Source of the DNA: Mesodorylaimus sp. YZB2_4 | Taxonomy: Eukaryota; Nematoda; Enoplea; Dorylaimida; Dorylaimidae | Direction: 5' to 3' | Assembly: GCA_030248295.1 (NCBI GenBank) | Contig: JASANH010000455.1 | Location: 1-64,000 of the forward strand | Length of the DNA stretch: 64,000 nt | Shown: positions 1 through 10,939 of the stretch, piece after piece | Layout: each line of letters begins with the position of its first letter | Numbering within the stretch: the first letter of the stretch is position 1 | Made by a program: the position numbers and the translations under genes | Notes under the pieces: model-generated | The model's input: the letters and a program-made list of their open reading frames with translations, nothing else | The model's database searches: none | Told to the model about the DNA's origin: nothing

Positions 1-91
1 AAGCACGCCCTCACGATTAGGGAACTTACGCTAGGCGCAGTTGCGGTCGAGTGTTCCACTCGCCAGGTACATCATTTCTTGTACAATGTGT

Positions 92-395
92 CCCTCCTCG
101 CGAGGGCATCCTGGACTTGACACCGACTTTCTCAGACGATGGCGAGTGGGCTGTGAACCCTGTTGGTGCTCGACAGCCGAGACTGTCGGCTTCCGGCTTC
201 CGTCTCTCCACTCGGAGCACCTCCATGGTACCGGGTGAGCCACTCTCGGCCTGGCGCGAGCGGTCAGCGAGGGTTTGTGGCTCGCAAACCAACCTTCGTC
301 CCCAGGGACCGAAGTCGGGACTAGTCCAGCCATTTGCTCCCAGGCAATACGGAGAGACGAATGTGAACCGCTGCAATACCGCGGCCGCGTAAAAC
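92..395 (-). repeat. SINE family A copy 1 (tRNA-derived)
   Basis: Matches the other family A copies over about 300 bases. The tRNA-like head is at the right end (GCGGCCGCGGTATTGCAGCGG on the minus strand). Head and middle are present; the tail is lost. Confidence 0.75.
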
Positions 396-934
396 ATAAT
401 CACGATGAACGTCGATTTACGATTCTTTCTCCACACGGGCCCAATGCTGCGTTCCATGTATGTCGTTTCGCCTGCAGTGGTGACTGGATGAGGGGGACTG
501 CAACGGACCATGCCACATTGTGACACACAGTGATATCGCTTGTGCTCTCTCACGACCTCAGGTTGTGCCTCGGTCGGCCATGCTATCTACGATCGACCAT
601 AACTCAGGTGCTGGTCACGTGCAAAGCTAGCATTGGTTCCACAATCATCCTTGCTGTACAGTACAGTTAGACAGCGTGGGAGAAGTTTGTGTTGCGTTAT
701 TTCTTATCAAAATGCAGTCTAACTGTTGAATCAACGCACAGCTTCCTCGCAAAAATACAGAGGTTCCTCCTTCTCATTCATTCTGTCATCACCGCGAAAA
801 GCATCAGAATCTACCCGAAAGCACAACACACATGAAAGAATGAGCGAGTTTCATGCATACAATTTCGTATTTCCTAGTTTCTTTTGATGTGATGAGCTAC
901 CAACACGTTTTTGTGAACTGAACCCCTGATCTAA
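396..934. other. No gene seen
   Basis: Unique-looking sequence between SINE A copy 1 and the end of bestrophin A. Open frames here are short and lack splice or family support. Confidence 0.5.
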
Positions 935-3728
935 CTAGAAAAAATTAGGTGGAGTCCAGTTTCGGAAGTGCAGTTTCTGCAGGATCCAATGACGTTTCTC
1001 CTCGCGTGGCTTCTTCAACACTTGGGTGTGTTCATTCTCGTCCTTCAGGTTTATGTGAGCACGCATTTTCGGTGGGTTATTAATTACTCTAGTGGCTGCC
1101 ACGCTGTAGGTCAGGTTGCTGGCCATCTTTTGACCTATCTGCATGCGCAAGCTTTGGTCGAAAATTATATCTGGCGATTCTTCTCTCACCTCAGTGGCCA
1201 TACTCCAGGCCACTGCGGCGTGGCGATCCAAGATGCAGTTCAGTTCGACGTCGTCCTCGTCTAAAAAAACATCCAATGAGTCTAGGATCTTGAAGCTGAG
1301 CAAGGGGAGAAGGAGGATAGGTCAAAGGTTCGTTTGTATGGACCCGACCTCGGGGTTGTAAAACAAGACTCAGGAGGTGGATTTCAGGTGGCTGGGTGGA
1401 TTTCAGCTCGAACAATCTATCCGATCACACAGTATCTACTTGTGACTTTATTACCTTTTCCATATTTCTTTTATTGCGTACCACAATCGACAAACACAAA
1501 ATTTTGAGCCAACAGCTGCAATCCGCTCAGCCTATCCCAGACATGTAAGCCAAGGTGAGGTGTTGACGGAGCACCAACATACCTTCGCCAAACGGATGCA
1601 TCAGATCACGAGCCACATTTAGCCAGCCGACGTAGAATATGAATTGCGAGATTGAAATCCAAGGCACGTAGAGGTCGATGGTCTTGCCCACATACTGGTG
1701 TCCAATAAGGGCGAAGACAAAGTAGCCATAGACCACGATGGCTACCGTTTGTGTGTAGACCAGTGGGATGTTGATCCAATCGTATCTGCAAGATCAAGGA
1801 CAGTAGCATCACTAATTGTAGCCAGTGAGGGAGTGTGATAAAGTAGGACTTAGTGTCAAGGCTACAATATTCATTGAGGGTCTGCGAATTGTCTACAGTG
1901 GACGTTTGATCAGCTACAACGAGAAGACTTATTATACAAAAATGGCTTCCCTGCACGGTTCGCAAGCGGTCGGGACGTGTTGTGCGTTGGGGTAGCGGTA
2001 AAGAAACATGTGCGCATCCCGATAAACGTGGGTTGCATAGGTAATGATGGAATGGGGGATGACTGCCTTTCTGCGCCACCTTACATGGGCATCATGCAGA
2101 CAGGACCAAAGAAGTTAGAAGTGTAATGGCATTACAATGGAGACGAGCAGGGAGCGAATTTCTAGGGTCACTCTGAGCGCGTGGTGCCGTCAAGATCAGT
2201 CGGCTGGTGAGGTCGTGAGCCCGTGAGAAGACTGACCAAACGAAAATGGCTCCCCTGCACGGCTCGATGATGGAAGTGAGCGTCAATTCGCCGGCCGTGA
2301 CCATGGCCCTCGTGGCGGCTGTCGCTATCATAGTGTTGGCCGGCTTGGTGGTCGCGACGTTGATGTGCGCCTGCGGTGGAGGAAAGAAAGAAACGCCGAC
2401 TTTGCTCGACGATCAACCGAAACTGGCACCCGCCGCTGTGGCACCGACGAGCGAAACGCCAGCTCCCGCTGTGGAAGAAGCGAAATCGATTGGTAGACAA
2501 ACGGCCAAATCGGCGTCCTTGTTCGATAAATCCATGGCTGCCAACGCCGCTCCGCCGTTGCTGCTCACCTCTCAAGGAAGGGGGGTTACTCTCTCGCTAG
2601 TCATCTATTTTCTAGTTGAGTACTTCCATTTCGGAAGGGCGCGATCGCCGGAGCAGACGATGATCAGAAACTGCGGCCTCGGAACGTGTCGGGCGTCAGT
2701 CTGGCCTTGAACAGCGTTCACACGGCGAGCGAGACTGCGCAACCGAGCGACGCCGACGCCGTCAGCGTCAAATCTGCCTCCCTGGTAGCCAGCAAAAGCA
2801 TCGTCAACAAACCGAAAACCGTCCATCGCGGTCCTCTGCGATCCCTCTCGGTGGCTGCTTGAAGAAAAGAAGGAACGTGATCGGCAGAGATCAGTGATGT
2901 CTCGTTTGGTCTGTGCTCGCTTCCTCATGTGAATGTTGTGCGGACAGGATGGTCCCGTGAGCAGAATGGTTCTGTGTTGAGAATGCCGGATGGTGAACGA
3001 ATAAAACTGGAGAAAATCGGAGATCAGTTCATATGTACCAGTTTCTGAAAACTGTTTCTGAAAGCATTACAGAGAACGAAATGCACTTACGTGAATAGTT
3101 CTCGCATGTGACCACGAAATGTGTTGACACTGCCGACGAAGGCCACTTTGACAATGGCATCGATGTCAGCCGGAAATATGACCTTGTCGATAATCCAATC
3201 CAGTGGCATCTGCCAACGAGTGTTCCTACACTTGGTGCGTCGAACTATGTCCAATTCTTGTTTGGTCATGAGACCAGCATCTACCAAGTGGTCCAGCTTT
3301 GGAAACCGTTTCCTTATACGGCTCGATATCTTGCGTAGGACCATGGCCTCGCTCAATACTATCCATCTCGCCACTGTTTCTCGTATGGCTTTCAGATGAT
3401 CACCGTCGTACAAACATGAATTTGCTACAGCAACGATGTCATCAGGCCAAGCTACTGCCATGACCTGACTCCACCAACGAGTCACTACTTGGCCAACGTA
3501 AAAGCCAAGAATAAAGACGAGAGGTAGGTCATCGCAGAAGCCGTCAAACATGGCTACCACTTTGCCCACATCCTCTTTCTGCCCTTCGCTGACTGCGTAG
3601 CGAAGTATGAAATAGATAGTGTACCAGAGGACCAGCCAAATAAGCAGATGCTTCCATACTGTCTTCCACACACTGCCTTTCCATCGACATAGTAGAAGGT
3701 GGATTCGCTCCGAGTATGTGATTGTCAT
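935..3728 (-). CDS. Bestrophin-family anion channel, copy A (3 exons)
   Basis: Bestrophins are pentameric, calcium-gated chloride channels of the plasma membrane. Exons (minus strand) are 3728-3091, 1785-1583 and 1260-935, with introns in phases 2 and 1, giving 388 residues. Visible family signatures are the MTITY start, the neck LPLVFILGFYV (F80 and F84 of human BEST1 kept, I76 replaced by L), the VVTRWW motif after it, YDWINIPLVYTQ, and the calcium clasp HPFGEDEDD, which matches the spacing of human NPFGEDDDD. The N-terminus is about eight residues shorter than human BEST1 just after MTITY, and the C-terminal tail is short. Intron 1 (1786-3090) contains a gene on the other strand. A second bestrophin lies immediately upstream in the same orientation, with the same exon lengths for exons 1 and 2, so the pair arose by tandem duplication. 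Family assignment is firm; exact ion selectivity is not visible. Confidence 0.93.
1935..1965 (+). repeat. Partial duplicate of the nested gene's 5' end
   Basis: About 30 bases around an ATG closely match the start region of the nested gene at 2236-2266 (Met-Ala-x-Leu-His-Gly-Ser in both). The reading frame after this copy is short. It looks like a small local duplication. Confidence 0.5.
2246..2862 (+). CDS. Small single-pass membrane protein nested in bestrophin A intron 1
   Basis: I do not recognise this gene. It lies entirely inside intron 1 of bestrophin A, on the opposite strand. Exon 1 is 2246-2584; exon 2 is probably 2638-2862. The reading frame after the proposed junction is open and uses similar codons, but the donor (GTTACT) is weak, so the exact join is inferred. 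The product would be about 187 residues. A hydrophobic helix at residues 19-43 (ending in LMCACGGGKK) is followed by an Ala/Pro/Thr/Ser-rich tail with scattered lysines, as in a type I or III single-pass protein with a disordered cytoplasmic tail. A polyadenylation signal AATAAA lies at 3000-3005. A degraded copy of the start region lies 300 bases upstream (1935-1965). The antisense position could allow interference with bestrophin A, but nothing shows this. Confidence 0.55.
3000..3005 (+). promoter_or_regulatory. AATAAA polyadenylation signal of nested gene
   Basis: A canonical AATAAA lies about 140 bases after the TGA at 2860-2862 and before the start of bestrophin A exon 1. It supports a plus-strand transcript ending inside the bestrophin intron. 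Confidence 0.45.
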
Positions 3729-4444
3729 TGGTACTCTCGGTGGTGATTCTTTCTTCGCAAGACCAAAAGTCTATGCACTATGAATGACTACTTTGAGGAC
3801 TACGTGAGGTCAATAGTGAGGCAGTCTTTTATCCAGCAGAGATCCCTAAGCTTGTATTTGGCAACCCTTTCCAATGGCTTCCTGCGTGGACGTCAGCCAA
3901 GCGTCAGTAAATACAGGAACCTATTCACTGAACAATGGACTGCTGATGGATAAGTGAGCAAGCCAATTCAAATGTCAGACTATCTGCACGCCAGCTTGTT
4001 GCGCTTTTCCGGGGGGTAAGGTACTGTTTACCTTTAGCGCACCAATAGTCACGCTAACCGGAATCGTGGTTTGTACAGATGAGCGAACAGGAAATTTGAG
4101 ATAGCCAATTGGATTGCAATGTACGGAACTGCCAAGGACCTTGAGACAACGTATGTTTAGACGACTGAAGAAGGTGAGGGCGGAAAGACATTAGGCGTGA
4201 CTAGAGCTCTTGCCAAGTGAAGGTGCGAAAGACAGAACAGTCAGACTGGCACAAAAAAAATACCTTGGCATTCTATTGTGCTGGTAGAACACTGGTGAGA
4301 GAATACAAGAATTGAAGGGTTCTAATGGTAAGAGTAGATACATGTGACATGATTACCAGTGCACCAGCTAAAAATGTAATCTGCTCTAATGGGGCTGTCA
4401 GATCTATGCAAAACATCATCGCTAATTTCGGCCCGTTTACAGGC
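3729..4444. other. Intergenic space between the bestrophins
   Basis: This 716-base stretch should hold the promoter of bestrophin A and the 3' end of copy B. I see no coding sequence or clear control motif. Confidence 0.5.
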
Positions 4445-5861
4445 CTAAAAGAAGTTTGGTGGAATATTAGTTTTCCACATCGTATTCTTCTCTGTTGGCT
4501 TCGGCGGAGGTGGTTTAGCTTGTGCTTGCTCGGCCTGCTTAACTTCGCAGTGCGCGCGCATCTTGGGCGGATTATTAACAATTTTAGAAGCTGATATGCT
4601 GTAGGTCAATTGATTGCCCATTTTCTCCCCCAAATCGCGGCGGATCTGCTCATCGAAAATGATATCGGGGGATTCCTCCCGGACTTCAGTTGCGAGACTG
4701 TGAGCGACGGCAGCATGCCGATCCAGAATGCAGTTGAGTTCCAAATCATCTTCATCTTCGCCTGAAAGGGTTCACGAATCAGTCAGATGCAGGCTTGCGA
4801 AGAGTACAGAACCCTCACCAAACGGGTTCATCATTTCTCTTGCAACATTGAACCAGCCAACGAAGAAAATGAACTGCAGGATGGACAACCAGGGCACGAA
4901 CAGATCCATTTTCTTTCCGACATACTGATGACCAATGAGGGCAAAGAGGAAGTAGCCGTATACCACGATGGCAACCGTCTGCGTGTACACTAGTGGTATG
5001 CCGATCCAGTCGAAGCTGAAACAAAGTGCAGATCGCTGTCATGCATTCTAGTTACCTATAATAAGACAGTATGACTTTCAGGCAGGTCGTTTCTAACCCA
5101 TTGCAGTAGCAAATATTACAACCTACGGAAAACTTGGGTCACTGTGTCCACTGACCATTAGAGCTTACAAGCAGTTTACAAAATTCTGGACCCGTAGGGA
5201 ATCAATGTGGCTGACAACCTACGTGAACAACTGCTGCATCTTTTCTCGGAAGGCATTAACACTCCCGCAGAAAGCCACTTTGACAACAGGCTGCGCTTCG
5301 GAGGGGAAGATGACTTTGTCCACGATCCAGTTCAATGGAAGCTGCCAGCGGGTATTTTTGCATTTAATATTTTGTATCAATACCAGTTCTTGCTTGGTCA
5401 TCAGCCCTGCATCAACCAAGTGATCAAGCTGAGGGAATCGTTTATGAATGCGAGGGCTGATCTGACGGAAAACCATGGCTTCGGACAGGACCAACCATCG
5501 TGCCACCGATTCGCGAATTAGCTTTTACGTGATCGCCATCGAAAAGGTACGAGTTGGCCACAACCACGCAGCTGTCAGGCCAGGGAATAGACATGACTAT
5601 GCTCCACCATCGAGTCACCACTTGGCCGACATAGAAGCCAAGGATGAAGAAAAGTGGTAAATCGCGGCAGAATTGATCGAACATGGCCACTACATCGCCC
5701 GCCGCCTTCTGCTGATCTTGTGTAAGACCGAACTTGAGGATGAAGTAGAGTATGTACCAGGCGATAAGCCAATTAAGCAAATGTCTCCAGACGGTTTTCC
5801 AAACACTGCCTTTCCATCGGGTCAAAAGAAAACGGATCTGTTCCGGGTAAGTGATGGTCAT
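4445..5861 (-). CDS. Bestrophin-family anion channel, copy B (frameshifted)
   Basis: This is the tandem neighbour of bestrophin A. Exons are 5861-5223, 5015-4813 and 4761 (or 4755)-4445. Exon 2 is 203 bases, the same as in A, and the intron phases are the same. Exon 1 is 639 bases against 638 in A. The extra base is a T at 5518 or 5519 on the plus strand, after the codons for DGDHVKA; the frame runs out 23 codons later unless it is ignored. Skipping it restores IRESVARW and everything downstream matches A. The neck LPLFFILGFYV and the clasp NPFGE are intact. Exon 3 has two possible acceptors six bases apart. Without the extra base the product is 383 or 385 residues. It is either a recently disabled copy or a sequencing/assembly error. 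Close agreement with A suggests recent function. Confidence 0.9.
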
Positions 5862-6711
5862 TCTTTTATGATTCCCACCTGTAGTCTTTCGTGACTGAAG
5901 CTGAAGGGAAAGACGACTATCATTGAACTTATAGGATGACAGATTGACTCCTTTTGGAAGAGTTGCTGTATATTTCTAAATGGATGAACTGGCTCCTTCA
6001 AAGGCATCCAGAAATGGCTTCTTAGCCCATCCGGTTGCAAAAGTCATCGGTATGCAGACTTTGCGCCGTCAGAAAAACAGTTCACTATGCCAACGCCAAT
6101 GAATCACAAGTATATCTGTATCAAACCCTGCGAAAAAAGTGAGACAGCCGTTGGACTCCAACTATTCTAGTTTTGTCCTTGTCCGCTACGATAGTAATCG
6201 TGCCGATGAGATTTTGATCGTTGACGCACCATGCCTCATATATAAAAGGCCTTGCGCGATAGCGTGGTAATGCCGCGATGGCAGTATGTTCATAGTGTCA
6301 CTCTAGTGCGCCATTCTGCCTGAGGGAGAGTAGATTGCACTGCTGATGACATTTTTTCAGCATCATCGAGACCGCGAAGGGCGCAACTAGTTCATCGTTT
6401 ATTTTCAAAAGTTGCATGCCCCGAAAACTGGCGCGAGCTGAAGAAGGCGGATAGCTCTTGTTTTACATTGCAAAAAAGCAACTCTAATGGTGCAGGGCAG
6501 GGACTGCGCAAGAGCAATATTACCATTTAAATCCTAGGCTGTGTTTCTTTTTGGCAAAGCCCCAGTTTCAATGTAAGCTTAAAAGATGTTATTCAGAGAA
6601 GTTCAGACCAAGAACTCGAGGCCAGCCTCAAGTGATGCCTGCGAACAACCAATATTTCGACTGCGATATTGCTGTAGGTTTTGTGCCTGACCCTGACATA
6701 ATGACGACTGC
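5862..6711. other. Upstream region of bestrophin B, no gene seen
   Basis: A TATATAAAAG word at about 6239-6248 (plus strand) is a chance-level TATA candidate. The open frames on either strand look random. Confidence 0.45.
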
Positions 6712-7142
6712 AGTTTTTTGTTTTTTCAATTTTTGTGGGCCGAAGCCCGTTTTGCCAAAAGCCGGCCAGAAGTCAAACTTTAAAAGCAAGGCTGTGCGGG
6801 GACCGGCACACACAGCAGCTTCCCTCTGCGTGTCTCCACTAGGAGCACCTCCACGCGAGGGCATCCTGGACAGGATACCGACTTCCTCGGACGATGGCGG
6901 GCTTTAAGCCCTGTCGGTGCTCGACAGCCGAGACTGTCCACTCGTTTTGCTTCCGTCTCTCCACTCGGAGCACCTCGAAGGTACCGGGTGAGTCACCCAG
7001 GCCTGGCGTGCAAGTTCAGCGAGGTTTTATGGTTTCGCGAACCGACCTCCATCACCGGGTATTGAACCCGGGACGAGTCCAGCCACTCGCTCCCAAGCAA
7101 TACGGAGAGACGAATGCCGAACCGCTGCACCGCCGCGGCCGC
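6712..7142 (-). repeat. SINE family A copy 2, near full length
   Basis: Minus-strand copy. The head reads GCGGTGCAGCGG, followed about 45 bases later by a B-box-like GGGTTCAATACCC. The body matches copies 1 and 4. The tail ends near 6712 with the words GGGCTTCGGCCC and ACAAAAATTG, shared (inverted) with the fragment at 45.2 kb. Confidence 0.8.
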
Positions 7143-7428
7143 CTGACGACTGCAGTGGCTGCAAGAATATTCGATGGCTATTCGTCAGTTGTGCTGCAGA
7201 GTGTCCGACTTCGCCGTTATACCGCAATGCTTCTGGTTGAGTAGCCTGACCAGCATGAGTGTAATCCGTGCCTACCTACTCTTCTTCCTTAAGTGCTTCC
7301 TTAAGTCCTTAAGTCCTGCTTTCTTAAGAAATGAGTAAATTATGAGGGTATGATGCTTTATCCTTCAAATTTTCAATGTAATAGCCTCATCACATGCATC
7401 ATCCTGTTATCAATAAGACCTTATCCTA

Positions 7429-8908
7429 CTATGGATAAAAAGTAGTAAAGTAAGCTTCACCAGTGTCCTTCTTGACGGCGTATATGTACTGGGTGCCGAT
7501 GGCGACGGCTGAAATGCCCCCATTGAAAGCGATCTTGACCCAATTGTTATTTTTCCATGCAAAGATCTCTCCAGCCCCATTGAGCATGACCACGCGTGAC
7601 TCAGTGGCCACGTCGACTTGGACTGGATTGGTGCCTGGCCGCTGAACCCAATTAAATTGCCCGGTAGTTGGGTTATAATCCCAGTGGTATAACTTTTTGT
7701 CCGCTCCCACCATCCAATGATCTGGCTCGTCTGTTTTGATCGAAGCAATGGAAACCGCGCTTCCCTGCATTTGAGCCCACTGGCCATTGTCGCCATATAC
7801 GTAAATCTTTCCCGACTGACCAGCTGCCAAGACGTAGTTATGTCGCTTCACACTCAGGCTCACCAAGATGTCGCAGGCTGGTGTGGGCATTTGCTCCCAT
7901 TTCGAATTTGGCGTTGGTGTCCGACGCCAAGCTGTGTAACTCACACAGCAAGACTGCAAGAAACACAAGCAGTGAACTCTCAATTACGTACAATATTTAA
8001 TCCCTAAAAGACGTCTCGTAAAAAGAGCTTTCACTAAGCCCCATTCCAGAAGTACTGTGTTTCCGTCTGGTTTACCTTGATACCAAAGTTGAACAAGTCG
8101 TTACGAAGAGGGCGCAAGTCTTACATATTTTGTCCCCGCTCCGGCCTCATTTTCCCCACGAGACTTTCAATACGTTGCTTAATTAAAGCCGGCCAGCAGT
8201 CGCGATATGATAAGAGAGGCCGCGAGGTGACCAACTCTCACGGCAGCTTCCCTGACTCAGTAAAGCAGTAAGCTTGAACTTGAATTTAAACTTAACTTCC
8301 CGGTTGGGGTCTATGGGCCTGGCCTCCTGCGCCAACACAGCCGCCTGGTATGACATTGGGCGAGAAGGGAGGCTCCTAGCCGACCTTCCTGATTCCTTGC
8401 TCCTTACTCCTTTGGCGTCCCACACTTGACTGGCACTGGCTTGGGTTAGTCGCCAAGAACCAGGTACAGTATGCATGGCCAGCGCTAGGCTTAGAAACTT
8501 GCCGTCCTCAGTTAGAATAGAAGTGAGGCCTCCTGGTCAGGTGCCCACCTTAGCCAATTGGTCGTGAGCCACCGCGGCTCGTTGAAATACAATATCAATA
8601 CCAAAACTATAAGCTTTGTCTGGTCACTACGAAGCGTAGGCGAGTCTTACACTGCTTGGAGGAACTTGCTGCGTCAAGGCCCACGTCGTTCCATCGTATC
8701 CTTGGGACACTTGGTATCCTCCACCGGCCCAGCTGTAATTGAACTGATAGCCGTCCCACTGGGCAAATTTACTCGATGCGTCCGCTATCCATACTGCCTG
8801 GCCATTGGCCGAAATGAACTGTATGCCCGAGAGGCCGGAGAAGGGATACCATACCTGGGCCACAGATGGGACTGCGACCACTACTAGCAGAGAGAATAAA
8901 ACGTGCAT
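7429..8908 (-). CDS. Secreted tectonin-repeat (beta-propeller) protein
   Basis: Exons are 8908-8651 and 7953-7429, joined in phase 0, giving 260 residues. The first 17 residues (MHVLFSLLVVVAVPSVA) look like a signal peptide. The mature part has at least four tectonin-type repeats with the usual pattern of hydrophobic strand, Gly-x-Ile/Leu-tyr, Trp-x-x, for example around WIADASSKFAQWDG, GKIYVYGDNGQW, KKLYHWDYN and GEIFAWKNNNW. Tectonin domains form six-bladed propellers; relatives include fish-egg lectins and horseshoe-crab tachylectin-1, which bind glycans or bacterial surfaces. A sugar-binding or innate-immune role is therefore possible but only inferred. The region at the exon junction (SSSCCVSYTAW) fits the repeat poorly, so an exon in the 0.7-kb intron may have been missed. 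Confidence 0.78.
8135..8580 (-). repeat. SINE family B copy 1
   Basis: Minus-strand copy, head at the right end (CCGCGGTGGCTCACGACC), followed by GACCAGGAGGCC and a body ending GTCCTCAGTTAGAA on the plus strand. It matches the copy at 57.1-57.5 kb. Its left end (GCCGGCCAGCAGTCGCGATATGATA) is shared with the tail of family A. Confidence 0.7.
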
Positions 8909-10539
8909 GACTGTTGTTTAAAAGAACGGTATCTTGCATCACAGAGTTAGCTTCGGTTTCTTATGCGATCGTCGTATGTGCTGCCAGCTTGTGTGTGGAT
9001 TGAAATTATTTGATTCTCTGAGGCGACATAAGGCTGGCTGGAAATACACTGTACAAGGTGTCGCAGTCTCAACATGTTAACTGCGCCTACTTACCAGGCG
9101 GTCGTTTCTCTTTTGAGTAACGCCCCCATTTTGTACAGAGGGCTTTCAGATTCAGCTGGGCTGCTAAGCCGTAAACTAGATGGCTAAAGTGGCCAAAACG
9201 TGAATTATTCTTGTTTTTATGTTTGCTGCAGGAAGTTTGATTTCACGACAGTTTGAAGCCTAACATTCAAAAGCGGGTCAAACACCCAGACCGAAAAATG
9301 TGTTTTTACAAAATTAGTGATCTTTCCGCTGTACGTGCAAAGGTCTAATTGTAAGAGAAGGGAAACGCATCTGAGGCGGTTGCTGGCTCGAATCATTTTG
9401 ATCGAGAGTTGGATGCATATTCTGTCATCCGTAAGGAAACCGTTATGGTGAGCCTTATGAAGTGGATTGATGAGTCTTTTGGTACAGTAAAGCATGGCAT
9501 AGCAGAGCAAGGAAAAATGGTCTTGCCGTGTATCCTAGAAGGGCCATGTGTCCATGTTCTAAGTGCAGATGGGCGAAATGTGAGGGAGCGACGCGTACTG
9601 TAATGCCTAGCGAGTCAAGCTAGGCGCCGTGCGATAACTGGGTCACCAGTTCAAAAAGAAGAGGGCTTACCAAATTCGAATAGCCACACCCTTACAGTAC
9701 CAGGGGTGAAAATCCAGGAAGTGAGATATGGAGGGGAAAATTGTGAGAAAGGGGCGAAGTTTCAGTTCCCAATGGATGCCCCGTTCAGAATGCTGCACAC
9801 ATGTGTGGTAAAGTCAATGCAGAGTAGCAAATCCTGCGGACTCGCTCGCAGGAGAGCAAAAAACGCGGCGCATTCCATTTGTCTGATTTCCCCGACTGCC
9901 GTCATACTACGAATAACGACAACTTTCATGTGTGCATGGTCGTGACCAGACATGATCTCCTGAAGCTTAGTGAGCCCTAGAAGGGAGCACCGAACGGTTC
10001 TTTTTGCGAACTGTTCGCCCTCGTGACGCTGCTTATGTCGATACCTTTGGCGGTCTTATGAACTGTCTACCTCTCTATAGTATAAACTTTCTGCGCGATG
10101 TCTTGAGTTTTTAGCAGCGAGCACTGACAAGAGTCTGCGAGCTCATCAATTTATGCTGCATCAACTAGGCACTAATCCTGCGTGATTGACACCTTCTTAC
10201 GATGATCTAGCTCGATGATGGTGCCGATCACCTCGATGTATTAAAGACTGAACGAAACTTTCAGCGACAGCGGGTCCTGTTGGTCCCCTTCGAGTAGGGT
10301 GTAGGTGTTGTGGGATGAAAATCAAGAAAGTACAGTAGGTTGGGGACACTGATCGTGAGTCCTACCTAATGTTGCCTATTCCACCGATTCCATTGTTTGT
10401 GCCACTGGGCTCTTAAAGGCAGTATCCAACAACCAGAGTATACAGTACAAGCCATTTCTTTCTTATTCTACGATCATTCTTCATCTTTCTTGTTCAGGTT
10501 CATTATCATGTTTTACCACATCACCAAACGCTTATGCGC
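8909..10539. other. No gene seen
   Basis: Upstream of the tectonin gene. Short frames of under 100 residues occur on both strands without signal peptides, domains or splice partners. Confidence 0.45.
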
Positions 10540-10690
10540 ACTCGAGGGTGAAGGGACACATTTTGCACGAAATGGTATGCCGGACCGCGAGTCGAACACT
10601 CGCCCGTAACTGCGCACCTGGCGTGAGAGGCAGACGCCAAACCCACCAGGCCACGAGGCCGGTACCAGGCCGCGAGGCCACGAGGTCTTT
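10540..10690 (-). repeat. SINE family C copy 1 (tRNA-related)
   Basis: On the minus strand it reads GTGGCCTGGTGGGTTTGGCGTC then GTGTTCGACTCGCGG, resembling tRNA A and B boxes. The end CACTCGAGGGTG (plus) is shared with the other copies. Confidence 0.65.
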
Positions 10691-10781
10691 CTTATTCATT
10701 ATTCTATGATCGGAGGTGGTACGCACTTGTGCTCTGAAGGACTGAAGTTCTGTTTTCACTGGCACCATGTGCCCATTTGTG

Positions 10782-10926
10782 CAAACATTTTTGGCCAAGG
10801 ATTTCGGGCAGCTGGACGTGTGGAAGTCCTCGAAAATCAGCTGTGTAAGACAAACATGGCTCTCAATCGATACAAGGAAGAAATCGCGAGGCTACAGGAA
10901 GAGGGCAGACAACTGAGGTCAACGTA
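10782..10926 (+). other. Orphan coiled-coil exon candidate
   Basis: An open stretch with clear heptads (VEVLENQLCKTNMAL, YKEEIARLQEEGRQL) ends at a strong donor, GTAAGT. A possible acceptor lies near 10812. No partner exons were found on either side. It borders repeat D, as does the coiled-coil pseudogene at 42 kb, so it may be part of a broken or duplicated gene. Confidence 0.4.
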
Positions 10927-10939
10927 AGTTTGGCATTCG

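Noticed and set aside
26-553. 175-residue minus-strand open frame at the left edge
   Set aside because: It is antisense to the SINE A copy and has no domain; the frame follows repeat sequence.
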